64,000 nt of DNA from Anthoceros angustus (Eukaryota > Streptophyta > Anthocerotopsida > Anthocerotales > Anthocerotaceae), in assembly GCA_010909165.1 (NCBI GenBank), contig MU008168.1, positions 1,426,001 through 1,490,000 of the forward strand. The letters run 5' to 3'. Within the stretch, counting starts at the first letter, position 1. The number at the start of each line of letters is the position of its first letter. The translations under genes were made by a program, and so were the position numbers. Below the pieces are notes generated by a model. It searched no databases. It saw only the letters and a list, made by a program, of their open reading frames with translations, and was not told the origin of the DNA. This document shows positions 21,943 to 31,829 of this stretch, piece by piece.

Positions 21943-24370
21943 TCACGGAAACATCGGCTGCTGGAGTAGACCACAGCTCTCCGACAAGCCCACCATCAGA
22001 TTCAGGTTCTGCACTGCTTGACCAGATGCGCCCTTGACGAGATTATCAAGCTGCCATACAAAGAAGAAACGAAACCTATGAGCCTATTACGGACTGAGCT
22101 CTGAGCAGAGTAGGCATCTTCCTGCGAGCTCCTTACCACTGAAATGATGATTGCCCTTCCCTGAATACGATCTTCGAATACATTCATCACACAGTAGTTT
22201 GATCCTCGAACATTGCGGGTCTGTGGTACTGCACCTTTGGGCAGCACAATGACAAACTCTTCATCCTGGAGAATCGACACTCAGCAGTCAAGCATAGTGC
22301 CTGCAACTTATTCATCATTGCTAGACAGTACGACCATGGGAAAAAGACAGGTAGCATGCCTGCATCTTGATCAGCATTACTGGGGCCCTCAGGGAGAAGC
22401 AAACCTGGAATCGTGATGATAGCTTTTGATGGAGGTTGTCCACTGTTACCCCTGGTTTCAATTGTACATAGATGGTCGACTGCATGCCTCGGCTCTGGGT
22501 AAAAACACAAAGGATCGATGTCAGCACCAAGACAGGGCTACGTAGGATAGCATTGTGCTTGCGTTTACAGCTCCACAGATCCTATGGAAATACCATGGGC
22601 ATAAGGTGCGGTGTGAAGCTGACAGTGACTTCTGAGCCCACAGCATCACTCAGACCCTGCTCAATTTCAGGCACTGCACATCACAGATCTACAAGTATTC
22701 ATAAACAGGCAGACAAAAGGATAGAACCTGACCACAACGCAATGAGTCACACAAATCTCCCAAGCTTACTGTGACGGTGCCGACCAACGCCGTAAGAATG
22801 GATTCCTTCGGCAATTTCGGTGTACAGGTTTGCCTCCTTCGCAGAACGCCCTATAGCAGGAACACACATACGGAGTTAAGCCAGGGGGACCACATAGATC
22901 AAACAGCTTAGACCATACATGTGCACTGTCCAGTGACAAAAAACTCTGCTTCATATGGTTCACAGACCTGCACCACTCACTCCAGACTTTGCGTCAATAG
23001 TTATGTTTTCTTTTTCTATTAAGCCAGCCTACAGATCAACACCTTCAAACTCAATAAGTATCACACGATTCCAAAAAAAAGGAAACCCTCCACCAAACCG
23101 GCCAAATTGCACATGGTTGAAAGCAAATCAGAACACACCTCTAGCAATGGGACGAGAGGTAGCTGGACAGAGGTTGGGTAGCAACCAGGATTAGCTACCA
23201 GCCTTGCTCTTTTCACCTCCTCTCGGTGCAATTCAGTTAGACCATATACTGCCTCCTTCTGCAAACACATTCAGGTACGTCCAAACAGACAATGAGAACA
23301 CAGAACAGTTGCAACCTGGCCGTAAATGTGATGAGAAACAATTCGGTTGATTCCAAAATAACCTGGAGCTCAGGAGCACGATGAGCACCACCATACCATT
23401 CTTCGTACACTTTCACATCACGAAGTCGGAAATCCTGCACAGACCCACACATTGCTCCTTTTTCAGCACAAAGGAAGTTCTTCTCAGCCAGAATAAGGAC
23501 AAACTATGCACTTGCTCTCACAGGGATAAGAGGTCAAGTAGCCTACTCACCGCAGAGAGATCCACCACTTTCAGGTCACTTGGCAGACTTGATATAATTT
23601 CCTGTATACACAAGTCAAAAGCCATCAATCTTGCAAATTAGCTGCACACCAGACCCACAACTGAGAGAATAGCCTTGAAGGTAAAAGGATAGTGCACCTG
23701 GGTTGTTGCATGGGGCAGGCAACAAAAGACGGCATCAACCTTAGCAAAATCAGCATCCTTGACAGCTATCAGATCAGGCAACTCCTGCCACCGCATTGAA
23801 CGTTCAGTGTCAACAGCATCAACAGAAAACAGCATGCATGCTTAGCTAGTACATCAACGAAAACGCAGGCCTCACCTGCGCCACCAAATGTGGAAACACA
23901 GAAGCAAGGGGTTGCCCGGCTTTACGGTCCGCTGTCAGGAACGACACATGGAAGGAGGGGTGTGTTGCGAGAAGCCGGACAATCTGCAATTCAGCAATGG
24001 TTGCACGCTCAGTCAGACTCATACTCTCATTCCTCAGACCCAACCAGCAACCTCTGCTCATACCTCAGACCCGGTGTACCCACTGGCGCCCAGAACACCT
24101 ATTTGAAGCACATCGCTAAGCTTACGTTGTTGCTGATCCACGCGAGGAGCTGAAATGACAGACATGCGCACCACATGGTGCCTGTTGACCGTCACCCCAC
24201 CAGGCCCCCCAACAAGCCAGCCCTGCAAGAACCGAGGTCAGTCCGCGCACGACCCATCACCGCAATTTGCAAGCACCCAGGGCCTGCTGCGCACATTGCA
24301 AGGGCCCAAACCCAACCTCGGCTCGGTGTGCAGCAGGAGGGGAGAAGCAGGCCATGCGCGCCGCCATCAT
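21943..24370 (-). CDS. ARGC: N-acetyl-gamma-glutamyl-phosphate reductase (plastid)
   Basis: This enzyme performs the NADPH-dependent reduction of N-acetylglutamyl phosphate to the semialdehyde, the third step of arginine synthesis, in the chloroplast stroma. Thirteen minus-strand exons join in frame: 24370-24317, 24222-24064, 23983-23876, 23784-23698, 23601-23551, 23434-23363, 23258-23139, 23028-22968, 22850-22770, 22673-22594, 22494-22405, 22265-22137 and 22050-21943. The product is 399 residues (Arabidopsis about 400). It shows the Rossmann start [34 protein letters not shown], the catalytic Cys in [26 protein letters not shown] and [11 protein letters not shown]. The first exon, [12 protein letters not shown]..., is a likely transit peptide; its splice is the least certain. 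The gene is divergent from PSS1, with 299 bp between the start codons. Confidence 0.96.
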
Positions 24371-24669
24371 TCACCGCTCAGCATGTCCAAGCTATAAGTA
24401 ACTGGAACAGAGAGGCGGCAAAAGAGCTGGTTGATGCCACAACTCACAAGCTGTCAAGAATCCAATTTCCTCGACACGTCCGCAAACCGTGACGCGTGGA
24501 CGCACAAAGAGTATATACATCTGTGGAGAGCGAGCGGAGGAGGATATGCTCCTGCTGTGCTGTGCTGTGCTTGAAATTCAGAATCTAGACTAGTCGTTTG
24601 TCGGAGGAAGTCGAGTTCCACGTCCCAGTGTGAGAAATGTGACTTTGCTTCCTTCCCTTGCTCCCAACA
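24371..24669. promoter_or_regulatory. Shared divergent promoter region ARGC / PSS1
   Basis: Only 299 bp separate the start codons of the two genes, so both promoters and 5' leaders lie here. No certain TATA box is seen; TATATACA at about 24512 is a candidate for either direction. Confidence 0.5.
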
Positions 24670-27115
24670 ATGTACTCCCATGCGGAACTGGCGGTGGGTG
24701 CAAGAGTTCCGCAAAGCGATGATGGCAGCCCTTTGCGTCTCATCGTGGTGGAGGAGTTGGACCCCTGGACGGCCTGGCTCTACAAGCCTCGCACCCTCAC
24801 CTTGCTGCTGCTCGGCGCCTGCGCCCTTGTGTATGTTGCATGTTGCTGTGATTGGGTACTCAGACTTGGACTTCGTTTGCAGCTTGCAGTTTGCTCAGAT
24901 CTTATCAGCGTGAAGCTGAGTCTGTTTGTTGGTGCAGATGGGCCAGTGGAGCTTTGCAGGTGGAGGTACCTGAAACCGACTCCGTAGTGCATATGAGAGC
25001 GTAAGCACTTGGAACTGTTGTTTTGAAAGGATTTCTCTGGGCATGTGTATGGCGTCTGTGGTAACAGTGGACACTATTGGTGCTATGAACAGAGGTGTTT
25101 TGGCGATGATAGCAGTGTTTCTGGGCTACTGCTTGCTGCAGGCACCATCCACGTAAACCGATGCCACAATCCCTGTACCGCATTCAGTTGCAAACTTGGG
25201 ATTTTCAGAGGCATCTTGTCATGGTTAGGTTGCTGATCTTTGGCAACCGCATAGCAGGATTTTAATAAGACCACATCCTGCAGTTTGGCGACTGGTGCAT
25301 GGTATTGCTGTGGTGTACCTGGTGTTCTTGACGTTTCTTCTTTTCCAGGTATAGAGTCCCCAGAGAGTTTTTGCTGTAACCTTCGGTTTCCTAACATGAG
25401 TGCGGTGCATGGGGGATGCTTATTGGATCTCCATGGTGTTCCTTACAGAAACGGGAAGATGCTCGCCAGTTTATGAAGTTTCTGCATCCTGAGCTTGGAA
25501 TTGGTATGGGTTTTGCACCTCTATGGCAGTGCATGCTGGTGCAGGTCTTCAACTGCTCACCTTGCAGGCGTCACGTGTACTGAAGTTCTTCATGGAACCT
25601 TTTGTCTGTGTAGAGCTTCCAGAGAGATCATATGGCTCGGATTGTCGAATCTACACCCCAGAGAATCCCAAGGGCCCGTTGAACAATGTCCATGTACAAG
25701 ACTTCATCCAGTAACGCGTGTACTTTTATTCTGGTCTTCTCAGTCAACTCAGCAACATGTTCGGCCCAAAAGGCAGGCTTGTTCTCATCTGCATTGCTTT
25801 GTGTTTAGGAGACATTGTTTGATGAATTTGTGGTCGCACACATACTCGGGTGGTGGGGCAAGGCTATCATGGTCCGCAATGCCCCTCTACTGTGGATGCT
25901 GTCCATTGGATTCGAGATGATGGAGGTGGGTACTGGAATATCTTGGGGCCATCTTGTTATGTTTTCGGGGGAGCCTGTTGAGCTGGTGCTGTTTCTATGA
26001 CCCATACAGGGGTTTTTCCGTCTTCACATCACTTGTCACTCTTTTTGCAGGTCACTTTCAACCATATGCTGCCAAATTTCAATGAGTGTTGGTGGGACAG
26101 CATCATTCTTGACGTGTTGACATGCAACTTGTTTGGTAGGTTTCGGTACTATCTGGTGCCAGAGGAAAAGCAAGAAGGTTTGGCTGTTCCTGTTAGCTTC
26201 TTTGTTGCTCACAGGAATCTGGGCGGGCATGAAAACTGTGCGCTACTTTGATGGGAAGACATATGAATGGGTGGGATTAAGTCGTCAGCACACTATTCTT
26301 GGTAAGGTATGCTGCCTTTGCCAAGGTCTGAGCACAGCCCATTGGCATTCTCTTTCTCCTCTTCCTTTGACTTGCTCTTGCTCCTATCAACTCCTGACGG
26401 GCTTCTCGCTCTCATAAACTTGTGATGGTGTTGCAGGTTAGACGATCATTGGGTCAGTTTACACCAGCTTATTGGGACAAGGATGAGTGGGATCTCCTTA
26501 AAGGGCCGTTGAGGTTCCTTCAAGTGCTGCTCCTTGTTGGGGTGATCCTAGTGGTCGAGGTCAACGCTTTCTTCTTAAAATTTTGTCTGTGGGTACCACC
26601 GAGGAATCCAATCAACACCTACAGATTGATCATTTGGTGGCTGATTGCAAACCCTGCAATTCGAGAGTACAACTCATTTCTTCAGAATAGGTCTGCACTC
26701 CGCGCCCACTGCAGGACATGGCTATCACGTCCAAAACCATGTACTTTACTATTCAGGTGGTCTTTGACACGGTTCTTTGTTGTTTAATGCAGCAAGCCAA
26801 TTAAGAAAGTGGGCGCTTTTTGCTGGCTTTCACTGGCCATCTGCATCGTGGAGGTGCTGATCTGTGTGAAATTCGGGAGAGGTATGCATCGTTGTAGCAC
26901 TATTTCAGTCACTTCATGCTCTTGCTTTATCGTAGAAGATTGACAAAACATCGCCGGCTTGCTGTTGCTTGACAGGGCTTTATCCTAAACCCATGCCTTC
27001 ATGGATCTTCTGGTTCTGGATAACTGGCTTCACGGCATTCGGGCTTTTCATCAGCGGATGGAGTCTGAAAGTGTACCGGGAAGGAGTAGCCATTAAGGAA
27101 AAGAAGTTTTCCTAA
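24670..27115 (+). CDS. PSS1: Phosphatidylserine synthase, base-exchange type
   Basis: PSS1 exchanges the head group of phosphatidylethanolamine for serine at the ER membrane, calcium-dependently. Twelve exons join in frame: 24670-24830, 24938-25000, 25093-25152, 25258-25348, 25449-25503, 25614-25693, 25809-25925, 26051-26135, 26215-26306, 26437-26690, 26793-26881 and 26976-27115. The product is 428 residues (Arabidopsis about 425). Signatures are [31 protein letters not shown]-like, [64 protein letters not shown] and [13 protein letters not shown]. Several hydrophobic membrane segments are visible. The C-terminus is Lys-rich (AIKEKKFS), fitting ER residence. It is divergent to ARGC. Fragments of exon 3 and of its 3' flank are duplicated nearby. 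Confidence 0.96.
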
Positions 27116-27579
27116 GTTGAAGACTAGAAAGACATGGCAGCATCACATGAACATGCCCAGAAAACAGTTCCTGCAAGCCGGCCTTCCATCAGCTTCCATG
27201 CTGCTTTTCGGATGTAGCAGGTTCACAATGTACAGTATGTTGTTGTATCCCTTCAGAGTTCAGCAAAGGATGTGGCTCAGCTTGGCTGGAAAGCCAAGAT
27301 GCTCAACATTTTGTCGATCGAGGCTTCGCATTTTGACAGTGTAATATATTGCGTATTAATTTAAGAAACAGTACAAAGAGAAGGAGGAAATGTCCTAAAC
27401 GTCCCTACAAAACGTTCCTAAAACTTCCCTACGTGATTCGACCGGATCACTGGGCTGGCACCCCATCCTCATGGCCTGCGCGATGTCAGTCCACTACCAA
27501 AAAAAAAACAAAAAGGAGGCTTACGAAGCAGAGTGTAAATCCCTGAGTGACACACGTGCGACATGAATAAGGCCATGAC

Positions 27580-27745
27580 CCCATGCCCTCGCCACCGTGT
27601 GGCCATGGCCGTCCTTCCATCTGCTGCTATGACATTCCGGATGTAGCAGGCGCTCACAAAGTGTGTACACTACAACTACAGTATGTCGTATACAACTCTT
27701 AAAAAGTTCAGCAAACATTTGGCTCTGCTGGCAAGCACGACATAG
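27580..27745 (+). repeat. Duplicate of the PSS1 3' flank
   Basis: GGATGTAGCAGG, then ACAGTATGT and GTTCAGCAAA, then GGCTC, recur in the same order at 27213-27280 and 27643-27730. The 3' untranslated region of PSS1 has therefore been copied about 430 bp downstream. Confidence 0.65.
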
Positions 27746-27839
27746 TGTAGTGTCGGTGCTCTGAAATTCGAAGACTGGTTGATTATGGGAGAGTTTGCAC
27801 AGACCAGGGGCTTCCACAATGCTTACGGTGTCCCTCCCC

Positions 27840-29058
27840 TCAAGTAGGGGTAGGACGGATGAACTGCTTCAGATTGGCCAATACAAGGGGCCTGTCTGGG
27901 TGATCTGGAAAAAGGTAGAAGGCGTGGAATGCACCCTTGACGAGCTCCACCTCCACAACTTTCCCCTGCTGTTTCATGTCTTCACTGTACTTGAATCCCC
28001 AGTCCACAATGACATCCTTCTCCGCCAGCACCACCAGTGATGGAGGCAGAGCTATGTCAGTCACGTCCTCGGAGAGTGGTCCGAAAACCCTACATCCAGG
28101 ATGGTCCCTCGTGGCACCCTCTGGGAGATAGGATTTCCAACCTTCATCACTTTCCGCAAGTGGAAAGAACTCAGGGTTCAGGATGGTGAGCTCGGACTTG
28201 ATCCGCTCTTCTCCTCCAAAATATGGCTGCATCCACACAAACATTCAGTTCCCTGTCAGTAAGTTAAGTTAGTTCGTCCATCTAAGTTTCAGCAACCACC
28301 ATGGTGGATAGTGCTCGCACCAGTAACAAGATGTGGCCGACTACGGACAGTGGTTTGAGCTCCTCAGCAGATTTAGCTGCCTTCACTCCCACGTGGTGCA
28401 CAATGTTTCCACCGCAACTGTCCCCGGCTAAAAAAGTGCGAGAAACATCTGCAGAGGAAGGCAGGTGCTCCTGATAGTGCGTGCTCAGCCATTGGATGGC
28501 CTTGAAGCTATCTTCCAATGCTGTCGGATACTTGTGCTGAGGAGCAAGGCGGTAGTTCACGGAAACCACGATGACCTACAAGTGTGAAGAGGCAAAGCAC
28601 CATCAGTTCACACACCTCTCGTCCAAGAAAAAGAGTGTATCACCATCCACAGCTGAGCATCATCTATTACTGCACCTCCAATTCTTTTGCTAGATCGCGG
28701 CACCATCGATCAAACAAGCCGGTATCTGGGCTCAAAAGACGGAAACCTCCTCCGTGGAAATAGAACAAGACCGGAAGCTTCTTGGATGTCCCATCGAGCA
28801 GGAAGATACGAGCCCAGATGTTCGACTGCTTTTCCACAATCACATCCTTTGTTGCAACACCATCAACCGGGATAGCATTCGCGGGAACAAGTGGTTGAGC
28901 GAGTTCTTCAGAGAAGCGCTCTACCACACTCTGGTCAGCAAGGCCAAGCATGTAAATTGTACATGTTAAGAACCTCTCGTCAGCCCAGCACATTGTCAAG
29001 TGCAATGGTCACCACATTGCATTGGGTAGATAAAGTCATAACGTATCACCTTCGCCAT
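27840..29058 (-). CDS. CXE-type carboxylesterase (alpha/beta hydrolase 3)
   Basis: This is a soluble plant carboxylesterase of the CXE family, relatives of the gibberellin receptor GID1. Minus-strand exons are 29058-29050, 28930-28676, 28575-28321 and 28226-27840, giving 301 residues. It has the oxyanion-hole motif HGGGF, the nucleophile elbow GDSCGGNI, the acid Asp in LAEKDVIVDWG and the catalytic His in GAFHAFYLFP. GID1 receptors have lost the catalytic His and carry HGGSF, so an active esterase is more likely than a gibberellin receptor. The substrate is unknown. The first exon codes only for Met-Ala-Lys and is inferred from a GTGATA donor; the true start could lie elsewhere upstream. The other exons are secure. 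Confidence 0.88.
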
Positions 29059-29439
29059 CCCCAAATTTGATGTGAGCTTCCTAGTGCGACTCAATAGCTT
29101 CTTCAGCTCGTGTCGAGGGAGCTGTTTCAGCCACCAACACTGTCAGACTACTGCAGGAGAAGCCTCTTGGGCTTGGAGGTGCGTTGAGGTGTCTCTGAGA
29201 TAATTGGAGGCGTCTGACAGACAGATAAAGGCAGACGTTGTCTCTGGATATCAATGGACATGAAGGATCCTCCTGCAGGAAAACCGGGAGTCTGACTGAC
29301 TACAATAATGGATCCTGGGTACCTCTCATCAGAGTAGTGTATTAGGTGTGTCTATTTGCACTTGTTGGCTCCTAGCTTCCTTGTGTTTCTTACGCTAACC
29401 AGTATGAAGAAGGAGAAGCTTCCTCGTGTTCTTTACGAC

Positions 29440-29790
29440 CATGCTGTGGCGGCACACCATGGTATTGTAACACAAGGAATACCAAGGTGTGCCGCACCTA
29501 TGGAACTTGGTAAAGAACTTGTACCAAGGTGTGCCGGACCTCTGGGACTTGGGTAAAGAACTTGTACCATGGTGTGCCTAAGCTACTTGCTCCGAGGGCA
29601 TCCGCTCCCTCTATAGGGACCCCCTGTCATGGGTCTTGGTACTTCAACAACGTGTACCATGGTGTGCCTAAGCTACATGCTCCAAGGGCATCCAATCCCT
29701 CTACTACCCCATGGGACTTGGTACTTTAACACCTTCTACCATGGTGTGCTTAAGCTACTTGTTCCAAGGCCATCCCTTAGGCCAAATGGA
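29440..29790 (-). repeat. R1 repeat array (reverse orientation)
   Basis: ACCATGGTGTGCCTAAGCTAC followed by CTTGCTCC..GGGCATCC..CTCCCT recurs three times (29567, 29660, 29740), with TTGGTACTT...AAC between copies. It is the reverse complement of the unit at 1365-1895. A partial copy precedes it near 29455-29550. Confidence 0.8.
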
Positions 29791-30099
29791 CTGTGCGGGG
29801 ATGAGAATGAAACAACAAGGGAAACGATTTCTGCAGTGTGAATCAAGCTTCCTATTTGAGAGCAGGAGGACTCTGCAGCAACATCTCAAAAGGGCCATCG
29901 GCGCCTAGGATCCTAGCAGCGCCGTAAGTTTGAAGTAGGGCTAATTTTAGCAAGGGACTTCTGCTACAAATAGTGATCACTGTAATGTGGAGGACACGCA
30001 TTCAGCAATGGACGGGGCTGTGCCCCTTGCTCACTGCGGAGCTTTTAAGCTCCTTGGCTCTACCAGTATTCTAGCTGGGTAGTTCCCCGTACATCTGTG

Positions 30100-30404
30100 T
30101 CGTGTGTTTGGTGAAGGCTGAATTGTTGACAGTCAGTTGTGCTTGGGGTTCCACTCGTGTGTGTGTGTGAAGCAGGACTTGGTGAGCGTGAGAGCTGAGC
30201 CCATCACGCTGTACATACCCCCGGACCCCTACAGTGACACGATAACAGCAAGTGTTTTGTGAAAGCTGAATTGTGGACAGTCAGTTGTGCTTAGGGTTCC
30301 ACTTATGTGTGTGTGTGTGAAGCAGGACTTGGTGAGCGTGAGAGCTGAGCCCATCACGCTGTAGACACTCCGCGGACCCCTACAGTGACACGACAACAGC
30401 AAGT
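30100..30404 (+). repeat. 148-bp tandem duplication, possible LTR fragment
   Basis: A segment holding GCTGAATTGT..GACAGTCAGTTGTGCTT, a (GT)n run, GAAGCAGGACTTGGTGAGCG and CGGACCCCTACAGTGACACG occurs twice, with anchors at 30117 and 30265. The upstream 29930-30060 sequence resembles the promoter part of an LTR, but no complete ends were found. Confidence 0.75.
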
Positions 30405-30599
30405 CACTGTGTCCTCTTAGCCGGACCAGCCTATCCAATTCTTTCCTAGCATACAGAGGAGATCATTCATCAGCCGTCTGTCAATCAGTAAGTAAGTCCA
30501 TAGAAGCATCTCTGAATGTGTGAGACAGGCTGCGAGTGAGGGTAAGGGCCCTAGTGCCCAGGTAGGCTGTCACCTCAAAGAGAGGGAGTAGTTGACAGG

Positions 30600-30770
30600 A
30601 CACATTGATAAGAACACCGTTATTAAGCATCTGCGCTTAGATGGGTACTTAGATGGGGTGTCTAAAGGGAGTGATGCCCTTGGTGCAAGTAGCTTAGGCA
30701 CACAATAGTATAGGTTATTAAGTACCAAGTCCCATGACTGGAAAATTCCGTCCAAATGGACTACACTATA
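30600..30770 (+). repeat. R1 repeat copy
   Basis: It runs from GATAAGAACACCGTTATTAAGCA through TAGATGGGTACTTAGATGGGG and GTGCAAGTAGCTTAGGCACAC to CCGTCCAAATGGACT, in the order of the 1365-1895 array. It is a single unit rather than an array. Confidence 0.8.
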
Positions 30771-30869
30771 TCTCTTCCGAGAGCATCACTCCCGGCATCC
30801 CATTTAAGTATCGATCTAAGCGTAGGATGCTTAATACCAGCGTTCTTATAAATGTGCGTATTTGTCCTC

Positions 30870-31070
30870 CTATGAGGAAGAAGAAGAAGAATTTTATTGA
30901 AGTCCACTAAGGATGGGTTTCCGTCATGGGACTTGGTACTTAACAACTGGTACCATGGTGTGCCTACGCTACTTGCACCTCCCTTTAGACACCCCATCAC
31001 CTCATCTAAGTACCGATCCAAGCTCAGGATGCTTAATCACGGCGTTCTTATAAATGTGTCCATTTGGCCT
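30870..31070 (-). repeat. R1 repeat copy with simple-repeat tail
   Basis: In reverse orientation to the 30600 copy. On the minus strand it ends AGTGGACTTCAATAAAATTC followed by (TTC)n, the same tail as in the 1365-1895 array and in the tRNA-headed element at 31141. A shorter R1 piece precedes it at 30781-30865. Confidence 0.8.
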
Positions 31071-31140
31071 AGGCCATTTGGGCTGGACAGGTTAGGTGCT
31101 AAACGGGGCGTATGTAAAATAAAAGTGGAAAATCATGTAC

Positions 31141-31293
31141 ATCACGGTGGCGCAGCGGAAGCGTGGTGGGCTCGTAACCCAGCAGGTCCGAGGATCGAAA
31201 TCTGGCTCTGAAATACCTCATTGTCATTACATTCCGATATCTTGATTTGCCTACACCTGGACTTGAATAAAATTCTTCTTCTTCTATTCACGA
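31141..31293 (+). mobile_element. SINE-like element with initiator-tRNA-Met head
   Basis: Positions 31141-31213 match plant initiator tRNA-Met nearly base for base. They carry the A box TGGCGCAGCGG, the anticodon-arm sequence GTGGGCTCGTAACCC and the B box GGATCGAAATC. The anticodon is CGT instead of CAT and the acceptor stem is mispaired (ATCACGG against CTCTGAA), so it cannot be a working initiator tRNA. It is followed by about 50 bp of body and the tail TGGACTTGAATAAAATTCTTC with (TTC)n, the tail also found on R1 elements. A pol III head, short body and simple-repeat end is the SINE layout. An isolated tRNA pseudogene is the alternative. Confidence 0.7.
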
Positions 31294-31829
31294 CGGAGTT
31301 GTGCTTCCTACGTTGATATTCCACTACAGAAGTAGTTGCCTTCTTGACAGCGCTGTTGCATCGGTCATCGATAGCATCCATGGAATGTTGTGTCTGCGAG
31401 TCCTTCCATCTTGCGGATACACGCATGGTTTCCCGTGCCGCACATTCACACACGGCTCGGAAAGATGAGCCGCAACGCCAACTCAACTTGCGTGGGGACA
31501 TGGATTGACAGGAAAGCGGGAGCGCACGACCATCACCGATTGCAATGCCGCACTGCTGCCAACATGGCTGGTCACATAATCCACAGCGTTGTGCGCATTG
31601 TCCCACTTTGACCATTCACAGCCACGACGTTACAAGAAAAGTGTGACTAAATGCACCAATTCCCACAGGACTGGATCTTGTGGCACGGCATTCAAGTAAG
31701 AGAGATCCCATCCCCTTGTCTGTGCATGCGCTTCTACTACTTCAAGGTAGGGCAAGCTTCAGCCTGAGCACCAAGCAATCCGTCGTCGTCCTTGCTCTCT
31801 GAAACATACGCAAAGGCCAGGAAGGATAG

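Larger units (their letters stand above)
29059..31829. other. Repeat cluster between CXE and CCD genes
   Basis: No gene was recognised. The stretch holds R1 repeat copies (29440-29790, 30600-30770, 30870-31070), a 148-bp tandem duplication (30100-30404) and a tRNA-iMet-headed SINE-like element (31141-31293). The 31300-31800 part has only short, unconvincing frames. Confidence 0.5.

Noticed and set aside
27840-29058. Gibberellin receptor GID1
   Set aside because: It has HGGGF instead of HGGSF and keeps the catalytic His (GAFHAFYLFP), which GID1 lost. An active CXE esterase is the better call.
31141-31213. Functional initiator tRNA-Met gene
   Set aside because: The anticodon is CGT and the acceptor stem does not pair, so it is scored as a SINE head or tRNA pseudogene.
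31142-31615. 157-codon minus-strand frame
   Set aside because: It overlaps the tRNA-iMet-like SINE in antisense and has no family match.
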